64,000 nt of DNA from Bacteroidota bacterium. GTDB lineage: Bacteria > Bacteroidota > Bacteroidia > Palsa-965. The stretch covers positions 25,234 through 89,233 of the forward strand of contig VBWE01000037.1 in assembly GCA_006218065.1 (NCBI GenBank), given 5' to 3'. Under the pieces are notes generated by a model, which worked only from the letters and a program-made list of their open reading frames with translations, did not search any database and was not told the DNA's origin. Below are positions 52,139-60,377 of the stretch, piece after piece. Position 1 is the first letter of the stretch, and each line of letters begins with the position of its first letter. The position numbers and the translations under genes were made by a program.

Positions 52139-52175
52139 ATAAAAAACTGCCCGGTACGCTGTTTATGTACCGGGC
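52139..52175 (-). terminator. Terminator overlapping the end of the C39 peptidase gene
   Basis: A 9-bp stem GCCCGGTAC/GTACCGGGC (52149-52157, 52167-52175) followed by six T on the minus strand. The stop codon of the peptidase (52163-52165) lies in the loop. It ends the lanthipeptide operon. Confidence 0.9.
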
Positions 52176-52588
52176 TCCAGCAATAAGGCAAATCCTTCCG
52201 GCTTTCCGCTGGTCCATGTTTTCATAAAACCGTTTTCATCCATCTTATAACATCCCACGGCCGGGTCGGCAATGTAAAAGAAGCGGCGGCCGGTTTTATA
52301 CAAAACCACGTAATGCTTTTCACTCCAGTGAAGGATGGCCGGCAAGGGGATGATTTTTTTATCCCGGAGCTGGGCGAGGCTGAGGCGGACGGGCATAACG
52401 TCGAATCCCATCTGCAAACCGGCCAATTCCATTCCGCGCAGGGAGGTTCCTTCCTGATCGGTACCTGCCCACGAAGAAATGGTTTTGAGACTATTTGTTT
52501 TTCCGTACCATTCACCGATCATCAGCAGGCAGCATGGACCACAATCCATTTTTTTCCGTTGACGATGGAAGGGAAATTGTTTTTTCAT
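52163..52588 (-). CDS. Stand-alone C39 (double-glycine) leader peptidase
   Basis: 141 residues, only the peptidase domain. Active site Gln10, Cys16 (KKMDCGPCCLLM), His92 (SEKHYVVLY) and Asp108 (IADPAVG) are all present. C39 domains cut RiPP leaders after Gly-Gly and are normally the N-terminal ~140 residues of a LanT/PCAT ABC exporter. Here the membrane and ATPase parts are absent, and the gene ends in a terminator. It overlaps lanB by 4 bp (ATGA). The target is very likely the precursor at 56942-57091, whose leader ends KGG. Export must use another transporter or the peptide is matured inside the cell. Confidence 0.85.
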   Translation of the reverse strand: MKKQFPFHRQRKKMDCGPCCLLMIGEWYGKTNSLKTISSWAGTDQEGTSLRGMELAGLQMGFDVMPVRLSLAQLRDKKIIPLPAILHWSEKHYVVLYKTGRRFFYIADPAVGCYKMDENGFMKTWTSGKPEGFALLLEPGT

Positions 52589-55500
52589 TGCTGATCTTCT
52601 CCTTTGCTTCGGGCTTTCTGCGAACGGAGATGGCGATAAAGCATATCATAAGTTACCAGTTCGTGCAGGTTCTGGGCCGAACGGTTCAGCCTGTTCATGC
52701 TCATGTGAATAATGCTGGAACAGAAATACGTATAATCGAACCTGGAGCCCGCGCGTTTTCTCAACCGGCCGATTTCTTCGAGAACAGGTTTGGCGGTTGC
52801 CGATCTTTCAGCGATCCATTCCCGGAGCGGTTCATACTCCTCCGTTTCTTTGCCGGCGAATAACTGTTCCGTTGTCCCGCGGAGTTCCCTGAATTTTGCA
52901 TCGAGCTGCAGTTTCAATTCCTTCGTGCCGCCATATTGATTGAACACACCTGTTTTCATCCGGTCGAGCAGTTCCTGTTCACCGCTCTCCGGGTTCAGCA
53001 TGCGGAGCCAGTTCATTACCGAGAGCAATCCGAACCGCCAGCGGTAGTTTTCCCCTTCGTCGCCTTCCAGGTTTTCCAGCAGCCGCAGCGTGCATGCACT
53101 GTCGATACAGAAAAGTGATTCTGCAAGCGGGGTGATATCATTTCCGTAACGCTCCAGTTCACGATTATATGTATCCATCTGCAGTTTCCAGATACGGTTT
53201 CCCATCGGCTCCAATGCTTCGCGGAGCAAGCCGGGTAGTTTGCCTGCTGCTTCGGAACCGGCGGTATGAAGACGCAAACGCAGGTGCGGATCAGGATCGG
53301 CATAACGGATCCAAAACCACTGATCGGTTATTTTTTTCTCCTGCAGCGACCGGATCATGGGTGCAATGCAATGCACCAGCGTTTCATCGGCCGTTTTATC
53401 CCCGCAGTATATTTTGAAATAGGCCCATTCCGAACCGGGTGGAAAACTGGCCGGGATGGCGGGCTGCTGCGGTACGGGTATCCCGGCGCGGGGTGCGCTT
53501 TTCTCCCGAAGCAGGAATGCTACGAATTCGTTGGCAAAACCATTTCCATTTTCATCGCGTACGACATGTTTTTCTTTTTCGCCCAGGAATTCTTCCAGCT
53601 TTATTTCCTGGCGCCGCCCGATTGTATCGGTGAGCAGTTGAACAGCCGTTTCATCGTCGAGGCGGATGTACAGCAGGTTATCGTTTTCGGCAATTGCCAG
53701 TTCCTCCGGCAACTGCAGCGCGTCACGAAATTTTTGTGCACGCAGCCGCCAGTCTTCGTCGCTGAAAAGCGGGCTGCAATCTTCTTTTTTCAGTTGCCAT
53801 GTCGCCGGGAATAAAACAACATCCCGGTACACCACACGCGGCAGGAACCGGTAATTTTCAGCCAGCGCGCCCCAGCTAAAACCCAGGGAATTGCGCAACC
53901 CGTCCGATTGCAGCGCGCACAGAAACCGGTACGCAGGCAAACCGAACTGAATATGATTGTGCGCTGTGGTCAGCCGCGGATAAATACGTTTCCCCAGTTT
54001 CCGGGAACGCAGAACCACCCTGTTGTTCACTACGGAAACAAGCAGGTCGCTCAGCGGAATAGTATAATCATCCGCAACACCCGAACGGGTGAGATACGGA
54101 ATTTCGTATTCACGCAGCAAAGGCCGGTGCAGGATATTCCCGGTCCTGTTTTCAGGAAGGTAAACAACCTCTGCAAGCAAATCTTCCTGCCTGAGTTGCT
54201 GTTCGTACCTGGTAATATCCTTCGCCAGCGCCTCCACGTCACTATTCCCGGCGGCAAAACGGCTGATCAGTCCTGCGGCTGTAGGACCACCGCAGGCATT
54301 GACCTGCAGCTTCCCGTTTACATTATCAATGATCTTGAAGTAAACAGCAATGGTATCCGGAAGATCGTCATACCCGGGCGGAAATTTTTCCAGGTCTTCG
54401 TCGGTCAGCCTGTATTCCATCGATTGATTTGCAAGGGTTGCCGTAAGTTTCCTGTGCAGGAAACGCGTGAGTTCGTTCCAGCGTAAATCGCCGTTCCCGG
54501 AATTTCCGGGCGGAGCAATTCCTTCCACGAAGGGAGAATAAGTTCCGCCGTGCCCGCCAAAACCGATGCCGCTTTCCTCATCCAGCACTTCGGAAAGCGG
54601 AAGTTCGCGGTCTTCGTAACGTGCTGTAAAACGTTCTTTAAACTCGCGCAGCCTGCTGTTTTCCTGCGCGGGGGCCAGGCGCACCAGGGCGTGAAAAACA
54701 GCCAGCAGTTCTTTTTTATACATACGGGACGGACCACCCTGCGCTGCCGGGAAAAAAAGATCGGACTGGAAAAGATAACGGGTATCGAATTTCACCGGCA
54801 GGCCTTCAAGGGCAGACTTCATATTTTCGTAAACGGAAATATCATTCAGCAACCGGTCGTCAGCCTCTTCCAGTTGTTTCTTCACTTCTTTCAGTACACG
54901 CAACACCCCGGCAGCTTCTTCGTCGCGGACATCTTCCAGTACGTCCAGCAACCGGTCATAAAAAAAACGCCCGGTAACATTCGGTTCAATTTCACTGGTA
55001 AGCAGGCGGGAATCTATCAGCTCGTCAATAAATCCAAGCGCTTCTTCCTCTTCCACATCTTCACTGCAAAGTACACTACAGAGTTCCGGGATGGTTTTCC
55101 CGTTCCGGCATGCTTCCAAAACGAGCAGCAGGTATTCGTTTTTTTCAACGGCTGTCATATGACTGCTGCGCACGGTATCTTTATACCGGTACTCCACATA
55201 ACGAATACTGCCGTTGCAATCCTGGATACTGTTGTTGGGAAAATAGCGCAGTTTTTCCTTCAGGTATTTTTTTTCCGCCAGTTGTTGTCCGAGGCTGCAG
55301 ATGTAATTCATATCCAGTCGCGTATTCCTGCTGACCGGCCCGCGCAGAAAATGACCTTCACCCCAGGAAACAATTCCGACGCCAGCAAAAAGTCCGAAAG
55401 GCGTGGCCCTTGTCATGGCCCGCGCGGCATATTTATAAAGCGCCGTACTCAACTTCCTGTTGAACTGTCCTCCCTGCCCGTCCAACTCACGAAAAAAATC

Positions 55501-55641
55501 GGGAGACGCCAGGAAGAGCGCCTCACGGAAACGGGCGTCATAAACGTACTGCAACTGTAAACCGACGGGCCCCGAAGGCAGCGGCAGAGCAGGCGTCCTG
55601 AATAAAAGACGTTCTTCTATCCGGAAAGGATTTTTCATCAT
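52585..55641 (-). CDS. Class I lanthipeptide dehydratase LanB
   Basis: 1018 residues from the ATG pair at 55641/55638; the frame is open 81 bp upstream inside lanC. The N-terminal ~700 residues are the glutamylation domain (FRELDGQGGQFNRKLSTALYK region, RAMTRATPFGLFAGV, DMNYICSLGQQLAEKKYL). The C-terminal ~280 residues are the elimination (SpaB_C-like) domain, starting at SEWAYFKIYCGDK and including WFWIRYADPDPHLRLRLH. Full-length LanB uses glutamyl-tRNA to dehydrate Ser and Thr in the precursor. It starts 8 bp after lanC and is followed by the C39 peptidase. Confidence 0.92.
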   Translation of the reverse strand: MMKNPFRIEERLLFRTPALPLPSGPVGLQLQYVYDARFREALFLASPDFFRELDGQGGQFNRKLSTALYKYAARAMTRATPFGLFAGVGIVSWGEGHFLRGPVSRNTRLDMNYICSLGQQLAEKKYLKEKLRYFPNNSIQDCNGSIRYVEYRYKDTVRSSHMTAVEKNEYLLLVLEACRNGKTIPELCSVLCSEDVEEEEALGFIDELIDSRLLTSEIEPNVTGRFFYDRLLDVLEDVRDEEAAGVLRVLKEVKKQLEEADDRLLNDISVYENMKSALEGLPVKFDTRYLFQSDLFFPAAQGGPSRMYKKELLAVFHALVRLAPAQENSRLREFKERFTARYEDRELPLSEVLDEESGIGFGGHGGTYSPFVEGIAPPGNSGNGDLRWNELTRFLHRKLTATLANQSMEYRLTDEDLEKFPPGYDDLPDTIAVYFKIIDNVNGKLQVNACGGPTAAGLISRFAAGNSDVEALAKDITRYEQQLRQEDLLAEVVYLPENRTGNILHRPLLREYEIPYLTRSGVADDYTIPLSDLLVSVVNNRVVLRSRKLGKRIYPRLTTAHNHIQFGLPAYRFLCALQSDGLRNSLGFSWGALAENYRFLPRVVYRDVVLFPATWQLKKEDCSPLFSDEDWRLRAQKFRDALQLPEELAIAENDNLLYIRLDDETAVQLLTDTIGRRQEIKLEEFLGEKEKHVVRDENGNGFANEFVAFLLREKSAPRAGIPVPQQPAIPASFPPGSEWAYFKIYCGDKTADETLVHCIAPMIRSLQEKKITDQWFWIRYADPDPHLRLRLHTAGSEAAGKLPGLLREALEPMGNRIWKLQMDTYNRELERYGNDITPLAESLFCIDSACTLRLLENLEGDEGENYRWRFGLLSVMNWLRMLNPESGEQELLDRMKTGVFNQYGGTKELKLQLDAKFRELRGTTEQLFAGKETEEYEPLREWIAERSATAKPVLEEIGRLRKRAGSRFDYTYFCSSIIHMSMNRLNRSAQNLHELVTYDMLYRHLRSQKARSKGEDQQ

Positions 55642-55649
55642 GGCTTGAT

Positions 55650-56843
55650 TTAACTCATCAGCATGCACTCGTCCCAGGCCAGCGGCGTTTCGGAAAGTGC
55701 AGAGAGCAGTCCGAGCCCGCAACCCGCTGAACCTTCCAGCAGGCCGGTATATGTATAGCCGGTATCATGCATCGATTTATAGGCAAACATCAGCCGGTTG
55801 TTCTCACAACGCGCATAGCGGAAAGCCTGTTCCGCCCAGTAGTTTGCATGTTCTTTGTACAGGGACTCGCCGGTTTCCCAATAATATCTTTTAAACATGG
55901 CCGAAACCCCGGTTACCCCGTGGCAAAGATTCGCATCCACGAGCCGGGTCTCTTCGTAGCTGCGGCGTTTGGTACAATGCAGCATGATTTCCCCGGCTGT
56001 TTTTTCCCAGCCGGCATTCCCAAGCGTACGGCCCGCCTGCAACAGCATCAGTGCAACACCGGGATCACCGTAGCACCACCCCAGCCGGCTGGGCGCTTCC
56101 GGCTCGCCGTCAACGATACGGCTCGGAAAAAGATTCGGCAACTGGTGCTCCGGCCCCAGGCGAAGCGAAAGAATATAATGAACGGCGCCTTCCAGTACCG
56201 GTTTTATTTTTTCACGAAGTATCCCGGCTTTATATGCTTTCGCGAGAAAAACAACCGAGCAGGGCAATCCGTGCGCCAGGCCGATGTTATAAGTTGTTTT
56301 GCCTTTATCCTGCGCTTCATACGGAGGATCAATCCATGTAAATCCGCCGGGCAGCGGTTTTGCCAAATCGCAGATCATACGTACCGCATTTTCCAGCAGC
56401 TTGTTTTCAGAAAATGTACGATCCGTTTTATCGAGAAAATAATACGCCTGCCCGACCAGGCCCATCGTAAGATCATAGTATCCTTCCGCAAAATGTTCTT
56501 CCATCATCTTCGCAGAAATCGTTTCGAAAACAGAAAATTCAGCAAGATCAAAATCAAGCATTTCCTGTCTATGCAGATGATTGATGGTCCAGGTAAGACC
56601 TGCCAGGCCGGAAACATAACAGAAGTTCCGTGGCTCCGGACTCAACCGCTCCAGCGCATCGAGCGCTTTACCGATAAGCTGCGCTCCGTCATCGGCAAAA
56701 GAAGGTTCCGATAATACTTTAGCCGCGTAAAAAAGAAAGAGCGCTTCACCGCCTGTTCCCTGCAACAGGCCAAGCTGGCTGTCGTCATAAGGCTGTTCCA
56801 TGATATGGTTGCGGATCTGGCGAAATACGACCGGATCAATCAT
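55650..56843 (-). CDS. Lanthipeptide cyclase LanC
   Basis: 397 residues. Zinc ligands Cys257 (LGWCYGDPG), Cys307 and His308 (ANLCHGVTG) and the His191 of IGLAHGLPC are all in place. LanC adds Cys thiols to dehydrated Ser/Thr to form (methyl)lanthionine rings in the cytoplasm. It lies between the precursor gene (98 bp upstream, separated by a terminator) and lanB (8 bp downstream). Confidence 0.93.
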   Translation of the reverse strand: MIDPVVFRQIRNHIMEQPYDDSQLGLLQGTGGEALFLFYAAKVLSEPSFADDGAQLIGKALDALERLSPEPRNFCYVSGLAGLTWTINHLHRQEMLDFDLAEFSVFETISAKMMEEHFAEGYYDLTMGLVGQAYYFLDKTDRTFSENKLLENAVRMICDLAKPLPGGFTWIDPPYEAQDKGKTTYNIGLAHGLPCSVVFLAKAYKAGILREKIKPVLEGAVHYILSLRLGPEHQLPNLFPSRIVDGEPEAPSRLGWCYGDPGVALMLLQAGRTLGNAGWEKTAGEIMLHCTKRRSYEETRLVDANLCHGVTGVSAMFKRYYWETGESLYKEHANYWAEQAFRYARCENNRLMFAYKSMHDTGYTYTGLLEGSAGCGLGLLSALSETPLAWDECMLMS

Positions 56844-56889
56844 AATGGTACGATTTCATAATCATGCAGGCGTAAATTTCACCTCCGGG

Positions 56890-56925
56890 AAAAAAAACGG
56901 GAGCACGAATAACTTCGCGCTCCCG
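56890..56925 (-). terminator. Terminator/attenuator between precursor and lanC
   Basis: CGGGAGC...GCTCCCG (56898-56904, 56919-56925) with inner pairing CGAA/TTCG, followed by eight T on the minus strand. It would let most transcripts stop after the precursor, giving more peptide than enzyme mRNA. Confidence 0.85.
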
Positions 56926-56941
56926 CAACATGGAAAATCGG

Positions 56942-57091
56942 TTACCCGATACAGGTCCAGTTCGTGTTGCATTTGCTGGCGCAACAGGTAACTGTAATGA
57001 CTCCGCCTTTTACGTTTTCAAGGCCTTCCTGGAGGCGATTCACGGTCTGTTTGGTGAGCGTGAGTTTCTTCTGGATTTTGATCTTTTTCAT
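56942..57091 (-). CDS. Class I lanthipeptide precursor
   Basis: 49 residues, too short for usual ORF cut-offs. The leader (1-30) is Lys-rich, with KKLTLTKQTV (8-17), the K-L-x-L-x-K box of Bacteroidota RiPP leaders, and ends LENVKGG with Leu and Val at -7 and -4 before the double-Gly cut. The core (31-49) is VITVTCCASKCNTNWTCIG: four Cys and five Ser/Thr, so up to four lanthionine or methyllanthionine rings. It is directly upstream of lanC, lanB and a C39 peptidase. Antimicrobial activity is not shown by the sequence. Related known products in the phylum are the pinensins of Chitinophaga, but the core is not recognisably the same. Confidence 0.88.
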   Translation of the reverse strand: MKKIKIQKKLTLTKQTVNRLQEGLENVKGGVITVTCCASKCNTNWTCIG

Positions 57092-57176
57092 GACTTAAAG
57101 AACTTTTAAGAATGACCTACTCATCTCGCTTTTCGGTTTCCGCGGTTCCATACTGCGCGCATTTTGACGAACAAAA

Positions 57177-57184
57177 CAAATATA
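57177..57184 (-). promoter_or_regulatory. -7 promoter element of the lanthipeptide operon
   Basis: TATATTTG on the minus strand fits TAnnTTTG, about 85 nt before the precursor ATG. No clear TTTG at -33. The surrounding 57092-57436 is AT-rich and otherwise holds no gene that I can see. Confidence 0.55.
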
Positions 57185-57436
57185 AATTCACAATTCGTTT
57201 TAATTCAGTGTCCGTTAATAAGTTTATTAATTATTTCCGCATTATTTAATTGCAAAATGATTCTCGTACCTGATTTCGCTTTTAATTTGAATATTTAATA
57301 TATGAAGCGATTCACAGCATTACATTTTTGCTCCTGGCAATCAACCATTTCGGAAAAAACAACGCTCTTCAACTGTTTATTACAACAACATTTGATTTGG
57401 CAGATTCGTATAAATGCAGTTTAAAATCAAGGCGGT

Positions 57437-58186
57437 ATGCTCTATTTCGACGGGAAGCAATATGATCGGTTTATGCAGGTCGCAAGCCCGAATGAACTCC
57501 CTTTTTATCTTGATCTTTCCAAACATTTCGGCAACAAAGTATTGGAACTTGGCATCGGGACGGGCCGTGTGGGTCTTGAACTCGCCGCTGCAGGGTGTAC
57601 AGTCAGCGGTATCGATCTTTTTCAGCCGATGCTTGACGAGGCCGCCGGCAAAGCTGAAAAACGCGGATTAAAACTCGATCTCACCTGCGCCGACATGAGC
57701 AATTTCGACCTGGGTACCGATTTTGACCTGGTCATTATCGCGTTTAATTCCATTCATCACTTGCTGGGTCATGAGCAATTGGGCGGGCTTTTCAGCTGCA
57801 TAAAAAAACATCTTCGTGCAAACGGCGCATTCGCATTCGACATGTCCAATTTATCCGTCTTTCCCTCCGGCGACCAGGTGGAAGAATACATGCTGAGGAA
57901 ATACATACACCCCGAAAACAACAAGGAGGTGGAAATACATATCCGCCAGACCTATGATCCCCTGCAGCAAATACAGTATATGGCCTGGAGCTACCTGCAG
58001 GAAGGAAAAACGATCAGGCAGGAACAAGTCAACCTGCGGGTATATGCTCCCCAGGAAATGGAGGGCTATCTTAAATTCAACGGCTTCCGGATTATCGGGA
58101 AATACGGTTCTTTTGAAAAAGCCGATTATGAACTGACCGGGGAGAAAGTGATTTACGTTACGCGGCTCGCATCCGCCCAGGCATAA
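57437..58186 (+). CDS. Class I SAM-dependent methyltransferase
   Basis: 249 residues. SAM-binding motif I VLELGIGTGRVGLELA, motif II GCTVSGIDLFQPML, acidic CADMSNFDLGTDFDLVII and a C-terminal beta-rich extension typical of small-molecule or peptide methyltransferases. It is divergent from the lanthipeptide operon, so a tailoring role on the peptide is possible but only by position. A bidirectional terminator follows. Confidence 0.85.
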   Translation: MLYFDGKQYDRFMQVASPNELPFYLDLSKHFGNKVLELGIGTGRVGLELAAAGCTVSGIDLFQPMLDEAAGKAEKRGLKLDLTCADMSNFDLGTDFDLVIIAFNSIHHLLGHEQLGGLFSCIKKHLRANGAFAFDMSNLSVFPSGDQVEEYMLRKYIHPENNKEVEIHIRQTYDPLQQIQYMAWSYLQEGKTIRQEQVNLRVYAPQEMEGYLKFNGFRIIGKYGSFEKADYELTGEKVIYVTRLASAQA

Positions 58187-58214
58187 AAAAGGGACTCGTT
58201 TCCGAATCCCTTTT
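58185..58214. terminator. Bidirectional terminator
   Basis: AAAAGGGA (58187-58194) pairs with TCCCTTTT (58207-58214), with A- and T-runs on both sides, between the convergent methyltransferase and small secreted protein genes. Confidence 0.85.
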
Positions 58215-58243
58215 CCCTGTTGACTTATGCTTGATAAAATCGT

Positions 58244-58591
58244 TTAGTGTTTGTCTTTTTTCTGCATTTCACGATACTGCTGCATCTGGCCGGGTGTGAG
58301 AATTTTGGCCATTTCGCGCTGGGTAACATCGCGCTGAGCCTGCATGGCTCTTTTGGCTTCCCCTTCGGGACGAGCCTTGTCGTTTTTGATTTTCTCGATT
58401 TCGCCGAAATGGGCAACCATCAGGTTATAAACTTCTTTTTCCTGCACGTCGGTCAGTTGCAGGGCTTCTTTCATTTTATGAACGGTCTTGGTCGCGCGGT
58501 CTTTGGCGGGCGTACCGGTCGTCTGACCCTGCTGGGCGCTCATGCTTGCGGTGAAAAAAAGCACAGCCAGGATGGTGAAGAATTTTTTCAT
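58244..58591 (-). CDS. Small secreted helical protein (Spy/LTXXQ-like)
   Basis: 115 residues from ATG 58591, which begins a signal peptide (FFTILAVLFFTASMSAQ). The mature part is helical and charged: HKMKEALQLTDVQEKEVYNL and MAKILTPGQMQQYREMQK, resembling the LTxxQ motifs of Spy/CpxP-type periplasmic proteins (LTDVQ, LTPGQ). A role in envelope protein protection is plausible by analogy. Confidence 0.75.
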   Translation of the reverse strand: MKKFFTILAVLFFTASMSAQQGQTTGTPAKDRATKTVHKMKEALQLTDVQEKEVYNLMVAHFGEIEKIKNDKARPEGEAKRAMQAQRDVTQREMAKILTPGQMQQYREMQKKDKH

Positions 58592-58718
58592 GGTTATTCC
58601 GGTTTTCATGTGTTGAATAGTAAAGGTAAGAAAAAAGGGCTTTTTTCCAAATTATTTAGTCGCTTTAAAATTAAGTCGGTTGGATCGGGGGAGCTTGTTT
58701 TTCAATGCGTCTCATTTC

Positions 58719-58819
58719 CAGTTTTCAGTTTGCAGTTTTGGTATTACAGCGATGTCGTCAAATTTTTGAATACTTCCGCGTTAATGCGTTCAAAACTGAA
58801 AACTGCAAACTGAAAACTG
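58719..58819. repeat. 21-bp perfect inverted repeat with 7-nt words
   Basis: Arms 58719-58739 and 58799-58819 are exact complements, each a tandem of CAGTTTT/CAGTTTG words; the right arm has one extra 7-nt unit outside the pairing. It lies between same-strand genes. The rest of the 58592-58878 gap shows no gene. Confidence 0.85.
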
Positions 58820-58878
58820 ATCCAGAATTTATTCCGATGTATAAAAAGACTTTTCTCTAAAACGAACTCCGAAGGAAT

Positions 58879-59340
58879 TTATACAGACTCCGATACCACG
58901 ATCTTCTCGATACGATCGCCCTGGCGGATGAGATCTATCACTTCCATGCCTTCAACCACTTTTCCGAAGCAGGTATGCTTCCGGTCCAGGTGCGCGGTCT
59001 GCTGCCTGCTCAGCACGACAAAAAACTGTGACCCGCCGGTATTCGGTCCGCGATGCGCCATGCTCAGCACGCCGCGGTCATGATATTGTTTTTCCGCACT
59101 GGTTTCACAGGGAATCGAATAACCCGGTCCGCCGGTACCCGGCATGCCGGTGGCTCCTTCGCGCGTATTCGGACAACCGGCCTGTAAAACAAAACCCGGG
59201 ATAACCCGGTGGAAAGTCAGTCCGTCGTAAAATCCTTTTTTCGCCAGGTCGACGAAATTTTTAACGGTACCCGGAGTTTCTTTTTCGTAGAACTCCAGTT
59301 TCATATTGCCTTTGGCGGTGAAAATTTCTGCTGTTATCAT
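58879..59340 (-). CDS. Peptidyl-prolyl cis-trans isomerase, cyclophilin type
   Basis: 153 residues from ATG 59340; earlier in-frame codons lie upstream of the promoter. Cyclophilin signatures: NFVDLAKKGFYDGLTFHRVI, FVLQAGCPNTREG, GVLSMAHRGPNTGGSQFFV and HTCFGKVVEGMEV. Active-site Arg (FHRV), Gln (GSQFF) and His are retained. No signal peptide, so cytoplasmic protein folding. Confidence 0.93.
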   Translation of the reverse strand: MITAEIFTAKGNMKLEFYEKETPGTVKNFVDLAKKGFYDGLTFHRVIPGFVLQAGCPNTREGATGMPGTGGPGYSIPCETSAEKQYHDRGVLSMAHRGPNTGGSQFFVVLSRQQTAHLDRKHTCFGKVVEGMEVIDLIRQGDRIEKIVVSESV

Positions 59341-59377
59341 ATCAAAATGCGAATTGGTATATATCGTAATTCGTTTG

Positions 59378-59385
59378 CAAAGATA
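59378..59385 (-). promoter_or_regulatory. -7 promoter element of the cyclophilin gene
   Basis: Minus-strand TATCTTTG fits TAnnTTTG and lies 37 nt upstream of ATG 59340, which rules out the longer reading-frame start at 59517. Confidence 0.55.
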
Positions 59386-59531
59386 GGTAAGAATTGCGAT
59401 TAATTCCGGCCGTGAAAATTCCGGCCGCGGGCTGCCGCTCCCTTTCATCAGCAGTTCAAAACGATGGTTATTTAAGTTTATCTTCGAAGAGATTTGTTTC
59501 GTTTTTAAACCCGGCACGAAAGGTTTGCATC

Positions 59532-60248
59532 ATGAATCCTCAGCATCTCCAAAAAGATTTTTTACCCAAAGAACTTGTGCTCCGGTTGGTGAGGGATATT
59601 CCCAGGGAAAACTATGCCGAAAAAATCAGTTTGCTGAACAAGTACATCAACGAGGTAAAAGACACCACTGATCCGGATGTGCTGACCGTCCGGGCAAATA
59701 ATGAAATGGGATTTATTTACTGGGACGCCGGGCAATATGAACCAGCCGTTCGGCACTATGAAAAAGTGCTGGAAGTCCTGGCTCCTCCGGATTACCCGTT
59801 TTTGTATTTCCATGTTTCGTGCATGCTGATACGTTGCTGCAGATTGATAAAGCAGTTTGAGCTTTCCATGAAATGGGCAGAAAACACACTGGATAAACTG
59901 GATCATACCGATTCCGGGTTTGAAAAACTAAATGTGCTCGGAGAATATGCCGATCTGCTCACCGGATCGGGCACTCCTTTTAACACGAAACACCTGCCCG
60001 TTATTGATTCCATCATCCGGGACCTGGAATTCCCGGAAACTCCGGCTGATGATCCTGTCCAAAGGATAAACCTGCTGAGAGCACTGAATAAAAAGTGGAA
60101 CCGGAAACTCGGCAGCATGCACCTGGCTGACCCGGAAAAAAAAGAAGAACTGATTGCCGCGCTCAAAGATTATGCAGCTTCCTGCGAAATCGGCTGGTAC
60201 AAAAAGTATGCGGAGAAGCGCCTGCACGAAATGGTTAACGCAGGTTAA
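59532..60248 (+). CDS. TPR-like cytoplasmic protein, unknown function
   Basis: 238 residues from ATG 59532; the open frame begins 138 bp earlier, over the divergent promoter. Helical, with TPR-like pairs (NEMGFIYWDAGQYEPAVRHYEKVL, SCMLIRCCRLIKQFELSMKWAE). A charged C-terminal helix follows. No catalytic motif. Possibly a protein-interaction adaptor. 129 bp separate it from the NYN gene on the same strand. Confidence 0.65.
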   Translation: MNPQHLQKDFLPKELVLRLVRDIPRENYAEKISLLNKYINEVKDTTDPDVLTVRANNEMGFIYWDAGQYEPAVRHYEKVLEVLAPPDYPFLYFHVSCMLIRCCRLIKQFELSMKWAENTLDKLDHTDSGFEKLNVLGEYADLLTGSGTPFNTKHLPVIDSIIRDLEFPETPADDPVQRINLLRALNKKWNRKLGSMHLADPEKKEELIAALKDYAASCEIGWYKKYAEKRLHEMVNAG

Positions 60249-60377
60249 GCCGCCGGAACCCGACTGTCAAAGGGTGTTTCCACGCACACAGACCAACCTG
60301 ATTTTACAGTAGATTTGAACAACGCGGTTCGCACCCGGCAGCAAGCCGGCATGCAATAATAATGTAAGATTACAATC

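Noticed and set aside
54550-55560. 336-codon open frame on the plus strand inside lanB
   Set aside because: Antisense shadow: the minus frame has clear LanB motifs throughout, and the plus translation has no recognisable motif or promoter.
57092-57436. A second lanthipeptide precursor upstream of the first
   Set aside because: No frame on either strand shows a K-L-x-L-x-K leader or a GG followed by a Cys-containing core.
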